Shown here: positions 11,583 through 22,263 of the stretch, piece by piece
How positions within the stretch are numbered: position 1 is the stretch's first letter
Layout of the letters: every line of letters starts with the position of its first letter
NCBI GenBank assembly: GCA_029379385.1
Contig: CM055605.1
Coordinates: 18,759,001 to 18,823,000 of the forward strand
Length of the DNA: 64,000 nt
Reading direction: 5' to 3'
Origin: Quillaja saponaria
Taxonomy: Eukaryota; Streptophyta; Magnoliopsida; Fabales; Quillajaceae
Translations under genes and position numbers: made by a program
The notes under the pieces: generated by a model
What the model was told of the DNA's origin: nothing
Seen by the model: the letters and a program-made list of their open reading frames with translations, nothing else
Database searches by the model: none

Positions 11583-12490
11583 CTACAAATATGGAGATCC
11601 AAAATAGCCATAAAGATTAGAGTTAACAGCTTGGACTGCTGGATTTGTGACCACCTTCACAAATTTGAAGGTATTGCTTACTTCTGCAGGGAAGCTTTCA
11701 TCACACCCTAATCCATGACCTCTCTTGTTATTGTAACCTGGATACTCACATAGAAAAAGGGGCTTTCTCAATCATAAACAGTCCAACCTCCTGCCCAAGC
11801 TTCTCCATATTCTATTTGTTGTATGGATAAGCCTTGTGAGTCACGTGGAATTCTCCATTTTCTGTTAGCATTTCACGTGCATTTCTCAAGAATCCGCTCA
11901 CCACAGTTTGGTGAAGTCTACACAAATGTTAAACAGTCATTCTTTTGATCAACAAAATTGTAATTAGTACAAATAGATTTATTTGAACTTAAATATGGTC
12001 CAAGTGATTATCTTTGTTTACAAAACCAGCATGAGGAAAGTTGAAGATTATTTGTTCGAATTGCTGGATCTGGAGAAAAGAGTGGTGGCTCATGGTACGA
12101 GCATCAACTTCATGGACAATGGTGCAACCAAACATTCCCAATAAATTCAAGTTTGACATCACACTTGAATACTTTGGCCTTAGTGAATCTTAATTTGTAA
12201 AGTCAAAAAGCAATAAAAAAGAAAACAAGGGCTATTAGAATATATAGAATCAAGAGATAGTTAGACTGTCTTTTGTAATTTAATTAGTAAAATAAATGAG
12301 TAGGAGAACCAAAAAAAGAAAAACCTCTGGAATCTAGAGAAGTAGCAACCATGTTGGCAGCAGTGCCAAAAGCTCTAGCCAAGCATGCAGAGAAGGAGAA
12401 ATCTCCCTCACCCACCAGAAGTATTTTTTGGGTGTTTCTGTAATGTTTTATCCTTTTCTCTCCTGTAAAGCCAAAATGAAACCCTTCCAT
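11583..12490 (-). pseudogene. Broken DUF2431 (BMT5-like methyltransferase) gene
   Basis: This is a second copy of the intact gene at 33961-34860. Exon 1 (12490-12325) is well preserved: MEGF start, KILLVGEGDFSFSACLARAFG. Exon 2 spans about 12204-11990. Its 3' splice donor, GTAAGT in the intact copy, has been lost to a small deletion near 11985. In exon 3 (11917-11583) an A/G run at about 11753-11762 is two bases shorter than in the intact copy, which shifts the frame, and three bases are missing near 11830. These changes would prevent a normal product. Homology continues on both sides, showing a DNA-level duplication rather than a retrocopy. Confidence 0.88.
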
Positions 12491-12540
12491 AGTTGTGATA
12501 GCTAGAGATTGATGGATGAGCAAAGTAATCTAATTTGGCT

Positions 12541-14280
12541 TATATATAATAAATGCATGTAGGAGAAGTCCAACCCAACCTCGGATTTAATAAGCAAGCA
12601 TTAGAACCATGGATGCATGTCTTTGGGAACTGATAGAAGCTGCTACCAGTTTATCTTCCCAATATATGCATGCATCTATTCGTGCATTAAAGGTGGACGT
12701 GTAAACTAGAGAAGAGGGGATGAGATTGAGATGAAAAGGATTTATGTAGAGAGATATATAGGCATGAAAGTTGTATGTAATGTGAAAAGAAGGAAATAGA
12801 TTTTGATTGATAGCATTATATTTTGTAACATAATTAATGGAGACAATGAGTCTCTTCTATTTTCACTTTCTAGTAAATATATGTTTAAAGAGATTTGAAT
12901 TCTCTCTCCCGAAGAATTAGTAAGAGTAAGATCTGTGAAATAAAGAATAACACAAAACCTTCTCTCTCCAAAAATTTAATTTATTTTTTATTTTTTTGCA
13001 ATTAAAAACACTATGAGAAGAAAGGCATTATGATTTTTCTCTCCGAACTAAATTCTCTCCATAAGAGAGAATCCAAATCCATTAGTAAGCAATATTCGGA
13101 ATTGCTTACTATTGGTGTAGGATCAACGAGATTTCTATTATCTTCTATAAACCAAAAGAAAAACTCTCTGGCTATATAATCCTATTATTGAGATAAATTT
13201 CTTATGAATCTGCATGAGTTATGTGTTCATGGAATTGTGACTTTTAATTAAAACATATATTTTGACAAAATCCACGTATTGGTACTTGGTTTTGATCTTG
13301 TCTCATTCCCCCTAATTTCTGGTTCAAAATTAAGAAATCGTATTAATAATTATGCAAAAGTAAAATGAAACCGGAACTAAGGTAGGAAATTTCAAAAAAC
13401 TTGTGCCGCTTTTACATGCCCCAAATTTGACTGGTGCATTGAATGGGTTCATTTCTTTTTATTAGTTTTTTCCTTCAAATTTTCACCATAGATTTAATTG
13501 TTTAATTATATGTAAATTGGGTTTATATAATTGAATTCAAAAAGAATCCATGTAGAAAATTAACTAAATTTGGTTCCATAATTGAGGAATGAACAAACTA
13601 AACTTTAGCCGCATGAGGTTTGGTGTTTATTCACTGTTATGTTTATCAAGGTTTTCAAACTGCCCTACATGAGGTTTAAACTGTTACTTATACATCTTCA
13701 TTTAAAAAGACATGTTCCGTGTAAGCACGTGCTTTTATTAGGTAAAAATAAATAAAAAATTAAGGATAATTAGTTATTTGTTGTCATTTTTTCTCAATTT
13801 CTTTAATTGTTTAGTATAACTTTATGTAAATAGATGAGAAAAATTAATATGAGTCATCAAAAATAATTATTTCAATCAATATTGGTTAGATGGAAGTTGA
13901 TTTTAAAATATTAATTAATTAATTATTTATATAAAAAAAAATTGCAAATCCTAATTTCCTTACCGAGATCATTAATTGATAGAAAAGACATCGTTGGCAT
14001 GCCCAATGAACCTCTTGATTGCAAAACAGTAATATCCTAATTTGTTGAGGAGTGGTAATTTGGCAAGATGAACCTTGTGTTTTGCTTTTTTGCATTGTTT
14101 GTGTCTAATCTCTACATTAATGACATTTTTCTTACTGTTCTGTTTTTAAATAATTCATTAATACGATAAATATAAATTATTTTAATACTTATTATAATAG
14201 TTGATAGTGATTTTACTTTTATACTTTAAGTTTTATTATTTTTAATAATTATATTGATTAATATCTTAGTTTAAATAGAG
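12541..14280. other. AT-rich spacer, no gene seen
   Basis: No conserved coding sequence on either strand. It contains a short perfect inverted repeat (13084-13110) and scattered T/A runs. The part around 12890-13210, with repeated ttctctcc words, may be old transposon sequence, but no family could be recognised. Confidence 0.4.
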
Positions 14281-14477
14281 TACATGCAAGAACCGGCTCT
14301 ATCTCCTAGAAAAGGAGAAATTATTTTTGCGTTCCACAATAGTATTTGGATTGCAAGTTACATGAAAAACATGCATCATACACCATTGCAAATAATTAGA
14401 GAACTCTCCATTCCTAACTGTGACAAAGCCAAAAAAAAAACAGTAACACGGCCACCACAATGGCATCAGTGGATCTG

Positions 14478-14702
14478 TCATGCATGGATCTGGAACACAG
14501 GTATGTTGTTGTCCACTCTACAACGACAACCCGAGCACTGATCGTTGGTCTCGATCAACGTATTCATACATGAACGGAATGCTTTTCTATGAGCTTTGTA
14601 AATCACATAAAATGCAACGGCGAGGATTACAAGGCCAGTCATGGAAGCTACAGTGATCAACAGAGAAATAGCCAAGAAATGTAAACCAGATGAAGCAGTC
14701 AT
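14478..14702 (-). CDS. Hypothetical small single-pass membrane protein, 74 aa
   Basis: A complete minus-strand frame of 74 codons runs from ATG at 14702 to a stop at 14478. Residues about 9-36 are strongly hydrophobic (FLAISLLITVASMTGLVILA and following), with a basic segment after them (YKAHRKAFR) and a Cys-rich tail (CSGCRC). This suggests a type I or III small membrane protein. A TATA-like CTATATATTAAT lies about 60 bases upstream on the same strand. I do not recognise the family. No neighbour suggests a function. It could be spurious, but composition and promoter context are better than in the random frames around it. Confidence 0.45.
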   Translation of the reverse strand: MTASSGLHFLAISLLITVASMTGLVILAVAFYVIYKAHRKAFRSCMNTLIETNDQCSGCRCRVDNNIPVFQIHA

Positions 14703-14760
14703 GGCGATATGTATCAGATCATGAAGAGAGGAAAAAAAGTGTGATTCAAGTGTTACTTTG

Positions 14761-14772
14761 ATTAATATATAG
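14761..14772 (-). promoter_or_regulatory. Candidate TATA box for the 74-aa ORF
   Basis: On the minus strand this reads CTATATATTAAT, about 60 bases before the ATG at 14702. In AT-rich DNA such matches arise by chance, so weight is modest. Confidence 0.35.
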
Positions 14773-14789
14773 GGATAATTAACTTATGA

Positions 14790-16580
14790 AGAGTACCATA
14801 GACCATTAAAAAATTGAATTCTACATAGAAAATTAATAACATTTGTTGATTGAGAAGATGGCAATCAATCATAATCAACTTAATTGCAGAAGTTGAAGGA
14901 AAAAAATAGAAAGAAAGAGGAAAGTATGTTTCCTTTAGTCAACTCTTGAATCTCTTAATTGCAAAAAAACAAATTTCTGCTTTTCCCAATCAGTATTTAG
15001 GCCACTTTTAAGTACTATATATGTATTCATGATTCTAGTTTTATTTAATTAATATTTATTTTTAAATTTTTAAAAATTAAATTTATTCCATATTAACAAT
15101 AATTTCAGACTACCATTTTAATGAACAAAATTGGCAATTCATAGTACAAGGATTACAAAACTGTGAAATTCATACCAAATTGTAAGCTAATTTAAAAAAC
15201 TTTCTTCTTCACATTGCTTAACAACCTAACAGGCTTGTGTACTTTCAACCTTGCATTTATGTAAAGGAAATAATCAAATTGACACGATCAAGCGAAAATC
15301 AAGATCTTAATTCCAATTTTTCATGAACCAAAACAGGGGAGTAAAGAGACAAAATATGCTAAATTTCAGATTGCAAAGAACAATATATATATATTTATTA
15401 ATGAGGTATTAAAAATAATTCATAGATTGATTGCATGAATCTTGCAATAATTTTAGAACTTAATTTCCTATAAATCGCATTCTCGTTACTTATTACTAGC
15501 CTCACATGCTCATAGATTTTTTTATTTTTTTTTCAGATATACTATAAAAAGTATACTCAAAAGCTTTTTACTATGAGTTTTTGTAATAAGTGCCCTAAGA
15601 ACACTTGTTAAGATTTTATAAATAAAAAATTTATAACATTTATTATGATAATTGACCATGATTTTAGTGTCATTCAATGTATAAATTGCTAAAAAAAATT
15701 ATTTTTAGAAACCATATTAATTACATCCAAAAATATTTAGAACACCAGTTAGAAAAATTATTTTATTATTTTAGATTCGGGAAATGGGTTGTCATTTGGC
15801 AAGCACCACCACAATTTTAAACCCTCTAACAGGCTGCAAATTGATGAGTGGTTGGCAAACACACATATACATTTAACACCACAAATGTCATCTTTTAATG
15901 TGACTTTCTCTTTAATTTTTGTCTTGTGAAATATAAAACTTAAAGAATTTGTTTGTATAATATATAATATAAAAGTATTATTCTATTAGTCTTCTATGAT
16001 GTGTGGTTATAACAAGATAGTATAGACTTATAACCTTAGAAAGGATAACACAATAACATAACTATATGGAATTTAATGATACACCAAATGAATCATAAGG
16101 CTCGTTTGTTTGGGTACCTATATTTTAATCTGGACAAACAAGAGCCATAATGATTGAAATTTAAATGAAAATATTAGGCTATATCCAAGCACATATCTGG
16201 CAAAATTTTAAAATGACATAGAGCTGAATTTGGAATGAGGAGCCTGAAAATAATAGTCATTACAAAGTGTTATTGAGTGTTGAAATTACCAAAAAAAGGT
16301 TATGTTTCGGAATACTTTTTTTAACAATTGTTTGGAAGACATGTTTATATAAATATCTTGATATTTAAATTAGTGAAAATATATCTTTTATTTAAAAAAA
16401 AAAATTGAAAACAAATGAGATTATTCGTGTTCAGTAAAATAAACTAGAATAGTTTAATTTATAAATAGTAATTAAAAGTTTTATATAATACTTCAAAACT
16501 AAGAATTGTATATATATATATATAAAAGGAATGACAATAAATATTGAAATTTTACAATTTATAAAATTTTATTTGAGCTT
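14790..16580. other. AT-rich spacer with MITE relics
   Basis: No gene seen. About 15990-16100 shares words (aagatagta.agacttata, ataacataa.tata) with the MITE at 32542-32783 and is probably a degraded relative. At 16099-16147 a short palindromic pair (ggctcgtttgtttg and caaacaagagcc) resembles transposon ends placed close together. Confidence 0.4.
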
Positions 16581-16589
16581 CTTCTATTT

Positions 16590-17345
16590 TTTTTTATTTT
16601 TTTTAATTTTTTTTTAGATTCACCTTTTAAGACTCTAAAATCCAAAAAACCATATGGGTAAAACTTAAAAATTATGACATTTATTACCTAACAACTCTGA
16701 GTAAAAGCTTAAACCCATATTGTCCTAAAAGGTAAACCTAAGCAGGAGTTTCATTGTGAATTAATTAATTAATTTTATGCCAATAAACTGTCACTTATTT
16801 TGCATTAGTCTTCTAAAACTATCAAATTAGGCACATAATCCCCTTATTTGAGCCATAAATAATAAATAACCCCCAATCATATATTAATTATTAAATCTAA
16901 CAAATTAACCTAAAAAAAATTAAATGTCCTAGTTATAAGTTCTTTTTTTTAAAAATATATCTTTCTCTTGTTTATTCTCTTTTTTTTTTTCTTTTTTTTT
17001 TTTCTTTTAGCAATTGAACTATGCATATTTTTCTAATTTTAACATATTTTTTATAATTATAATACAATAATAAGAAATAACTACTTTGATGAAAATACTA
17101 TTATTAAAATAAAATTAAAACAATAATTTATATGATTTATAGAAATAAGGAAAATAATTTTAACAAATGTATTGATAATTAAAATATTATGACAAGAAAA
17201 TAAAGATTACTGAAGAATTCAAATATTATTTATGTACACTAAAATTGAATTAATATAAAAAGTTTAATTTTATAGGAAAAAAATATTTAAAATATTAATA
17301 ATAAAGATAATTTAATCTTTTTAAATTAATTATTTGAAACTTATT
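16590..17345. repeat. Unit-A copy of AT-rich repeat block
   Basis: This block is similar to 36780-37560 over several hundred bases. Shared words include agattcaacttttaa-like sequence, cctagttataag, tagcaattgaact.tgcatat and aatattatgacaagaaa. The order is the same in both. In each case it sits downstream of a DUF2431 gene and upstream of a TIR-NBS-LRR 5' region, so it forms part of a larger tandem duplication. Confidence 0.75.
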
Positions 17346-18095
17346 AATTAATTTAAATGGAAGGTAGTGCAATTTACCCGTTTTAAACTAATGCTCCTGC
17401 CGCTTAATTAATTATCGGGACTGTTTCATTATGTGGAACGGCGCTGCCAGGGGCCTTTGTGCTGTCTGGGAAGAGTCGCAGCCAGTTTGGGCTGCCGCTT
17501 CCCGCTACGCCAACGGCCCCATCACCATCATCTGAGAAGATGAATTTTTAAAGCTTCTTTGTCACACCGCTTTAAGCTTTTTTCCTTCACCATTTTGTCT
17601 CTGTCCTTTTTCATAATTTCCATATCCCTATTTGAATTTTACCAAAACAACGTAGAATATTTGCCAAATTCCCAAATGTGTCCCTCTCTTTTAAAAAAAT
17701 TTGACCGTTGCCGGTGGCCAACGATCAAATAATTTGATTTTTTAGAAATTAAAAAAATTAAAAAATTCTGCCAACGGGCAGAAATTTTTTTTTACACCTC
17801 CATAATACTCATTCTATCTCTCCCCAAATTTATAGAACTCTCAAACTACTTCATATTCTTCAATTTTTTTCTTTCCTCCTTCTAAGTTGATTTTTTTTTT
17901 TTTTTTTTCTCAAGAACTCCCTGATTTTTTAGGTATTATAATTTATTGTGCTCTTTAAAATTTTAAATTTATTTTCTTATTTTATTTTGGAAATTAACTT
18001 TCTCTATTTTCAATTTATTAAAGTTGTGCTATTTTGTTTTGTACTTATATTTTGGAAATTAACTTTTCTCATTTTTAATTTATTATCAAATATAT

Positions 18096-18098
18096 TAT
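18096..18098. repeat. Target-site duplication (TAT), left, CACTA-1
   Basis: TAT directly abuts the CACTA terminus and is repeated at 27083-27085 after the other terminus. Three-base duplications are the rule for CACTA (En/Spm) elements. Confidence 0.85.
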
Positions 18099-18109
18099 CA
18101 CTACCAGAA

Positions 18110-18540
18110 AATGCGTTATCTGAGACAGGGCAAAACTCGTCTTAGATAGTAAAAAAAATCGTCGTAGAAACATCTTCGACGAGCAACCGTCGCAGATAGA
18201 CCCAACATAGAAAACACCGTCACTAATAATAAGTATCTACAACGGTAATAAACCCGTTGTGGATAATACATTATCTACAACGGGCATTTATTATCTACGA
18301 CGGAAAATGCTCGCCTTAGATAATTTGGCAGCCCTTTTGTGCCAAAATATATCCACGACGAGTATCCCGTCTTAGATAATATAAGTGTCTTGGATAAGTT
18401 TTGGCGCAAAAGGGCGCCAAATTATCTAAGACGGGGCATTTCTCGTTGTAGATAATAAATGCCCGTTGTAGATAATGTATTATCCTACCCGTCATAAAAA
18501 GTTATATAAGACGGGATGCCCGTCGTAGATAGTCTAGGTT
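18110..18540. repeat. Left subterminal repeats of CACTA-1
   Basis: About twenty short copies of motifs such as atctacgacggg, tcttagataat and gcccgttgtagat occur in direct and inverted orientation. Mirror copies occur at 26690-27070. This pattern is characteristic of CACTA subterminal transposase-binding regions. Confidence 0.88.
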
Positions 18541-18881
18541 TTTTTTTATTATAGCAGTCAAAAAAGATGATCATGCCAAAATATTTTTCACCTGTAAATA
18601 TACATTCATCCATACAAAACCAAAATCCAAAATCCAATACCACAATATAAAAAGAACAATACCATAAGAACATGATATTTTTGTTTGGGTATCAATACTC
18701 CAATCAATATTAAATAACACAAGCTAATTAGTTATGACATAATAGAGAAAGAAAAAGAATTCTTAAAGACATTCGTTCAATCATAATAGCAACTAGTACC
18801 AAAACAACAATATCAAAGTAATTAACAATTCAAACTAAGCAATAAAAGTAAAGTCATTTAAGAAAAAAGGTTGCAATCTGA

Positions 18882-20965
18882 TTAGCTATCACCAATATCC
18901 ACATCATCATGATGTTGATCATCATCACCGGCCTGAACATCATCACCAGCCTGATAATTTCAAACAAAAATTGAACTTGTAAATAACAAAACCTATAATT
19001 ATCTAACTATATGAAGATAATGTATATACATAACACAACATATGATTATAATGTATGTACTTACATTAGATTGAGGGGCATGAAGGATAGTCGAACAAAA
19101 CGTGGCAAATATATCTTGCATTGCTTTTCGATCTCTCTCGGACCATTGCAATACTGGAGCAATCTGAGAAGGAAATAAGACACTGCCAGAAGATGTTGAT
19201 ACTGATGGTTGACTGCTCGATGTTTGCCCACTCTTAGCTGATATTTTTGCATACTTCCCCTTCCCGTACACTCTTTCATGATTTCTTTTCTCATCTTGCT
19301 TAACAATATTAAACCATAAAGTATCATCAGAAGTCGGTTGGGTAGAAAGATCTAGGGCCATATTTATCCACCATCTCTTGCTCAACACCATCCTACGTAC
19401 AACATCAATAAATAAAAGTTATACACAAGCATTTAATGAATAAGAAGTATAACAAATTATTATACTTATACCGCTGTCCGCTTTGACCTAGAATCCACAT
19501 ATTGTCCCTTCTTCATATGAATTTTATTAAAAACCTCAATATCTTTCACTGGTCTTCCAAGGGTTTTCTCCTAAGCATTTAGCATATTAGTCACTATAAA
19601 TAAGTATAAGTTTAGAATCTAATTCGAATAACATGGTAAAAACTTAAAATTCACATATTCGTACCAAGTCTTTAGCATGCAAAGGTATCGGTCTAGATCC
19701 ACCCACATGATTAACTGTTTCTTCATTAGCCAATCTATTCTTCTTTCCAGCCTCAGATAATTTTTTCCAATCTTCTGATCCAAAAATATCACACATATCT
19801 TTCCAAATGTGTTCCGTGACCCAATTATTCTTTTTAAAGGACTTCCATTTTTCTATATCATCTTCGTTATAGTGTTTTGCATCGTCCCTCAACCTATTAA
19901 GTGCTTGTCGAAATCGTTCCTTGCAAACACTAGTAAATATAGGCAGAGCCGCCTCCAACTCCTCATCTGATCTAAATCGATAGCGGGTCTTAAACATAAA
20001 CAAATGTTAGATTTTGCAAATGAACTCTTAATAAGTTCCTGAATTATAAATAATAAACAATTATACTTTAAACTAACCAAGAAATCATTCCAAACAAGAC
20101 GTTGTTGATCTGGTGTGAAGTCACTATATTTCGTAACCAGTCCCGGCAAATAAGATTTCACCAAATATGTTATAGTAGCCGCTATCTTTGGATGCCCAAG
20201 GAAACCCTTACAAAATCACAATATTAATAGTTGATTTAAACATATATTAGGTAATATAAAACATAATATAAAAAAAATATAATCTTTAAGATTTACCGTC
20301 CACAAATATCTATTTCTGGACGATCAATATCAATAGTAGTAGTAGGCTGAGGCTTATTAGCGCCTCTACCTCTACGAGCGGTAACACCAGCATTGTTCTC
20401 ACCTAAATTAAACACAAAGTTAATATAAAAATAATGATAGATAAATGAATTTATTTAAGACATGTAAAAATAAATGTTAATACCGATAGATGTACTGCCT
20501 ACGGAAGGATCTCCTGTGGGTAATGCATCTCCATGTGAGATCAAAGCATCTGAGTCATCAGTATGTGGCCTGAACTCCGCTACTAAAGGACGTATCAACT
20601 CTACTATGTCCTACAATCGATGATGCAGACACAACACCTCTGTTATCATCTCCTCAACCTGGTACTGAGGCACCAAGTCTGCTACATCCTGCACCTGAAG
20701 CAACCAGATCACCTCTATCATGATCCCTAGAGGATGGTGAATTGCCTCTACCACGACCTTTAGACGATGATGAATCACCTCCACCATGACCTCTCGCGGA
20801 TGATGAATCCCCTCTGCCACGACCTCTTGAGGATGATGAATCACCTCTACCACGATCCCTCGAGGATGATGAATCTCCTCTACCGCGGTCCCTCGAGGAT
20901 GATGAATCTCCTCTATCACGACCTCCAGAAGATCTAACATCCTGTCTTATTGTACCTCTCCCCAT
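18882..20965 (-). pseudogene. CACTA accessory transposase (Transposase_24 / Ptta-En-Spm type)
   Basis: The product is the second protein of plant CACTA elements, thought to bind subterminal repeats. Minus-strand exons can be traced as follows. 20965-20500 starts MGRG with RGD/SSSSR repeats, then DIVELIRPLV. About 20400-20290 has ARRGRG. About 20200-20085 has GHPKI...FTPDQQRLVW. 19990-19670 has FRSDEELEAALP and NNWVTEHIWKDM with HVGGSRP. About 19571-19490 has ALGRPV-like TLGRPVKD. 19395-19065 has SKRWWINMALDL. The last, acidic exon ends at a stop at 18882. One in-frame TAG (about 20607) precedes DIVEL, and the RGD-repeat frame does not join the next block, so it is probably defective, though close to intact. 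Confidence 0.72.
20735..20945 (-). repeat. 33-bp coding minisatellite (RGD-SSSSR repeats)
   Basis: Six to seven imperfect 33-bp units encode an 11-residue repeat of the form RDRGRGDSSSS at the start of the Transposase_24-type gene. Arg/Gly-rich repeats of this kind often bind nucleic acid. The reading in another frame (IHHP repeats) is a shadow. Confidence 0.8.
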
Positions 20966-21149
20966 AACAACACTATTTGAAAAAATTGTCAAAACTTACG
21001 TCATATAATTTATAATAAATTAAACTGCAATATGATTTATAATATATATGCATGCATTAAATGTCAAGTTTTCTCAAAATAATATTAATCATATCAATAC
21101 ATGAGGTACCAATTAAAATAAATAGACAAGCTTAATAGCAAAGAGATAA

Positions 21150-22006
21150 ATTCATTCATTATCCTCTTCTTCATTTTCCTCTTCCTCTTCTTCTTCTTCC
21201 TCATCTTCATCTTCATATTCATCTTCATCATCTTCCTATTGATATTCTTCCCCTTTATCTTCATCATTGTCCTCATATTCATCTTCTTATTCCTCTTTTT
21301 CTTTTTCTTCTTCTAAATCTTTGGCACATCTTCTAATTTTTCTTTTTCTCTTCCTAAGTTTTTCTATATCTTCATCATCATCTTCCTCTTCCAATAAACC
21401 ATCACGAACAAGGATTCCTGAAAGATCTAGATCATTATCAGGAAGAACTGGTGTTGCAAAACTAGTTACATCCTCTTGTAAGCATTCTGTAACTATAGGC
21501 ACTGGTTCATTATCATCTAACTCTACCATTCCAACATGAACAGTGCCTCTAGCCTTTATCTTACAAACAACCCACCAATCTTGTCTTTCTTTCTTTGGAG
21601 AAGGGTATGACATATAATATACTTGTGTAGCTTGTTTTGCCAACACAAATGGCTCATATTTCTTGTAACATGATTGATTATTGATTTCTATAAAACCGTG
21701 TTTAGGGTCTACTTTAATCCCTTTCTCTGGATCATACCAATTACATTTGAACAGTGCAACAATATTATTCCCAAGGTATTCAAGTTCTACTATTTCAGTC
21801 AACATACCATACCAATCAACTTCATTTTCATTGTAACATTCACCCTTGACACATACACCATTATTCATCGTTTTCTTATATTTTCCATATTCTTGTGTAT
21901 GAAACTTGAATCCGTTGACAACATATCCTTCATACGTTTTAACACGCCTACTCGGATGATGCCCTATATCCCTTATATGTTTATCAATGGTTGAATCATT
22001 CATCAC
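21150..22006 (-). pseudogene. CACTA transposase C-terminal module (DUF4216) with acidic tail
   Basis: The 239-codon frame from 22006 contains VNGFKFHT, DWYGMLTEIVELEY, FKCNWYDPEKG and PFVLAKQATQVYYMSYPS with DWWVVCKIK. This is the DUF4216 module found at the C-terminus of plant CACTA transposases. It ends in an Asp/Glu/Lys-rich tail; after a stop at 21287 the same acidic low-complexity reading continues to about 21150, indicating a stop gained in the tail. It is preceded by the DUF4218 module, as usual. Confidence 0.85.
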
Positions 22007-22263
22007 TTATCAATTAAAGAAAAATATGTTATAGTTAAAACAATGCACAACATGAATTTGATTAGAATATGTTTCTTACAAGATCATGAAACCAATTTGC
22101 AAAATTCTTATCACGCGATTTTTGAATTTGTTGATCAGAAATTCCATATTTATGTTGCCGTAGCATTGCATCATATTGGCTATAACAAAAATATAACAAT
22201 AATCCAATTAATAATCTAATTAGAATTTCCCTTTAACAATGATAAGATTATGTAATTAGAAAT

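Noticed and set aside
11583..12490. Possible processed (retro)copy of the DUF2431 gene
   Set aside because: Intron sequences and both flanks are also shared with 33961-34860, so it is a genomic DNA duplication.
18110..18540. Regularly recurring short motifs resembling a CRISPR-like array
   Set aside because: Spacing is irregular, motifs occur in both orientations, the context is a CACTA terminus in a plant genome, and mirror copies sit at the other end. These are subterminal transposase-binding repeats.
21267..21539. 90-codon plus-strand Ser-rich frame
   Set aside because: Antisense shadow of the acidic tail and DUF4216 module of the CACTA-1 transposase.
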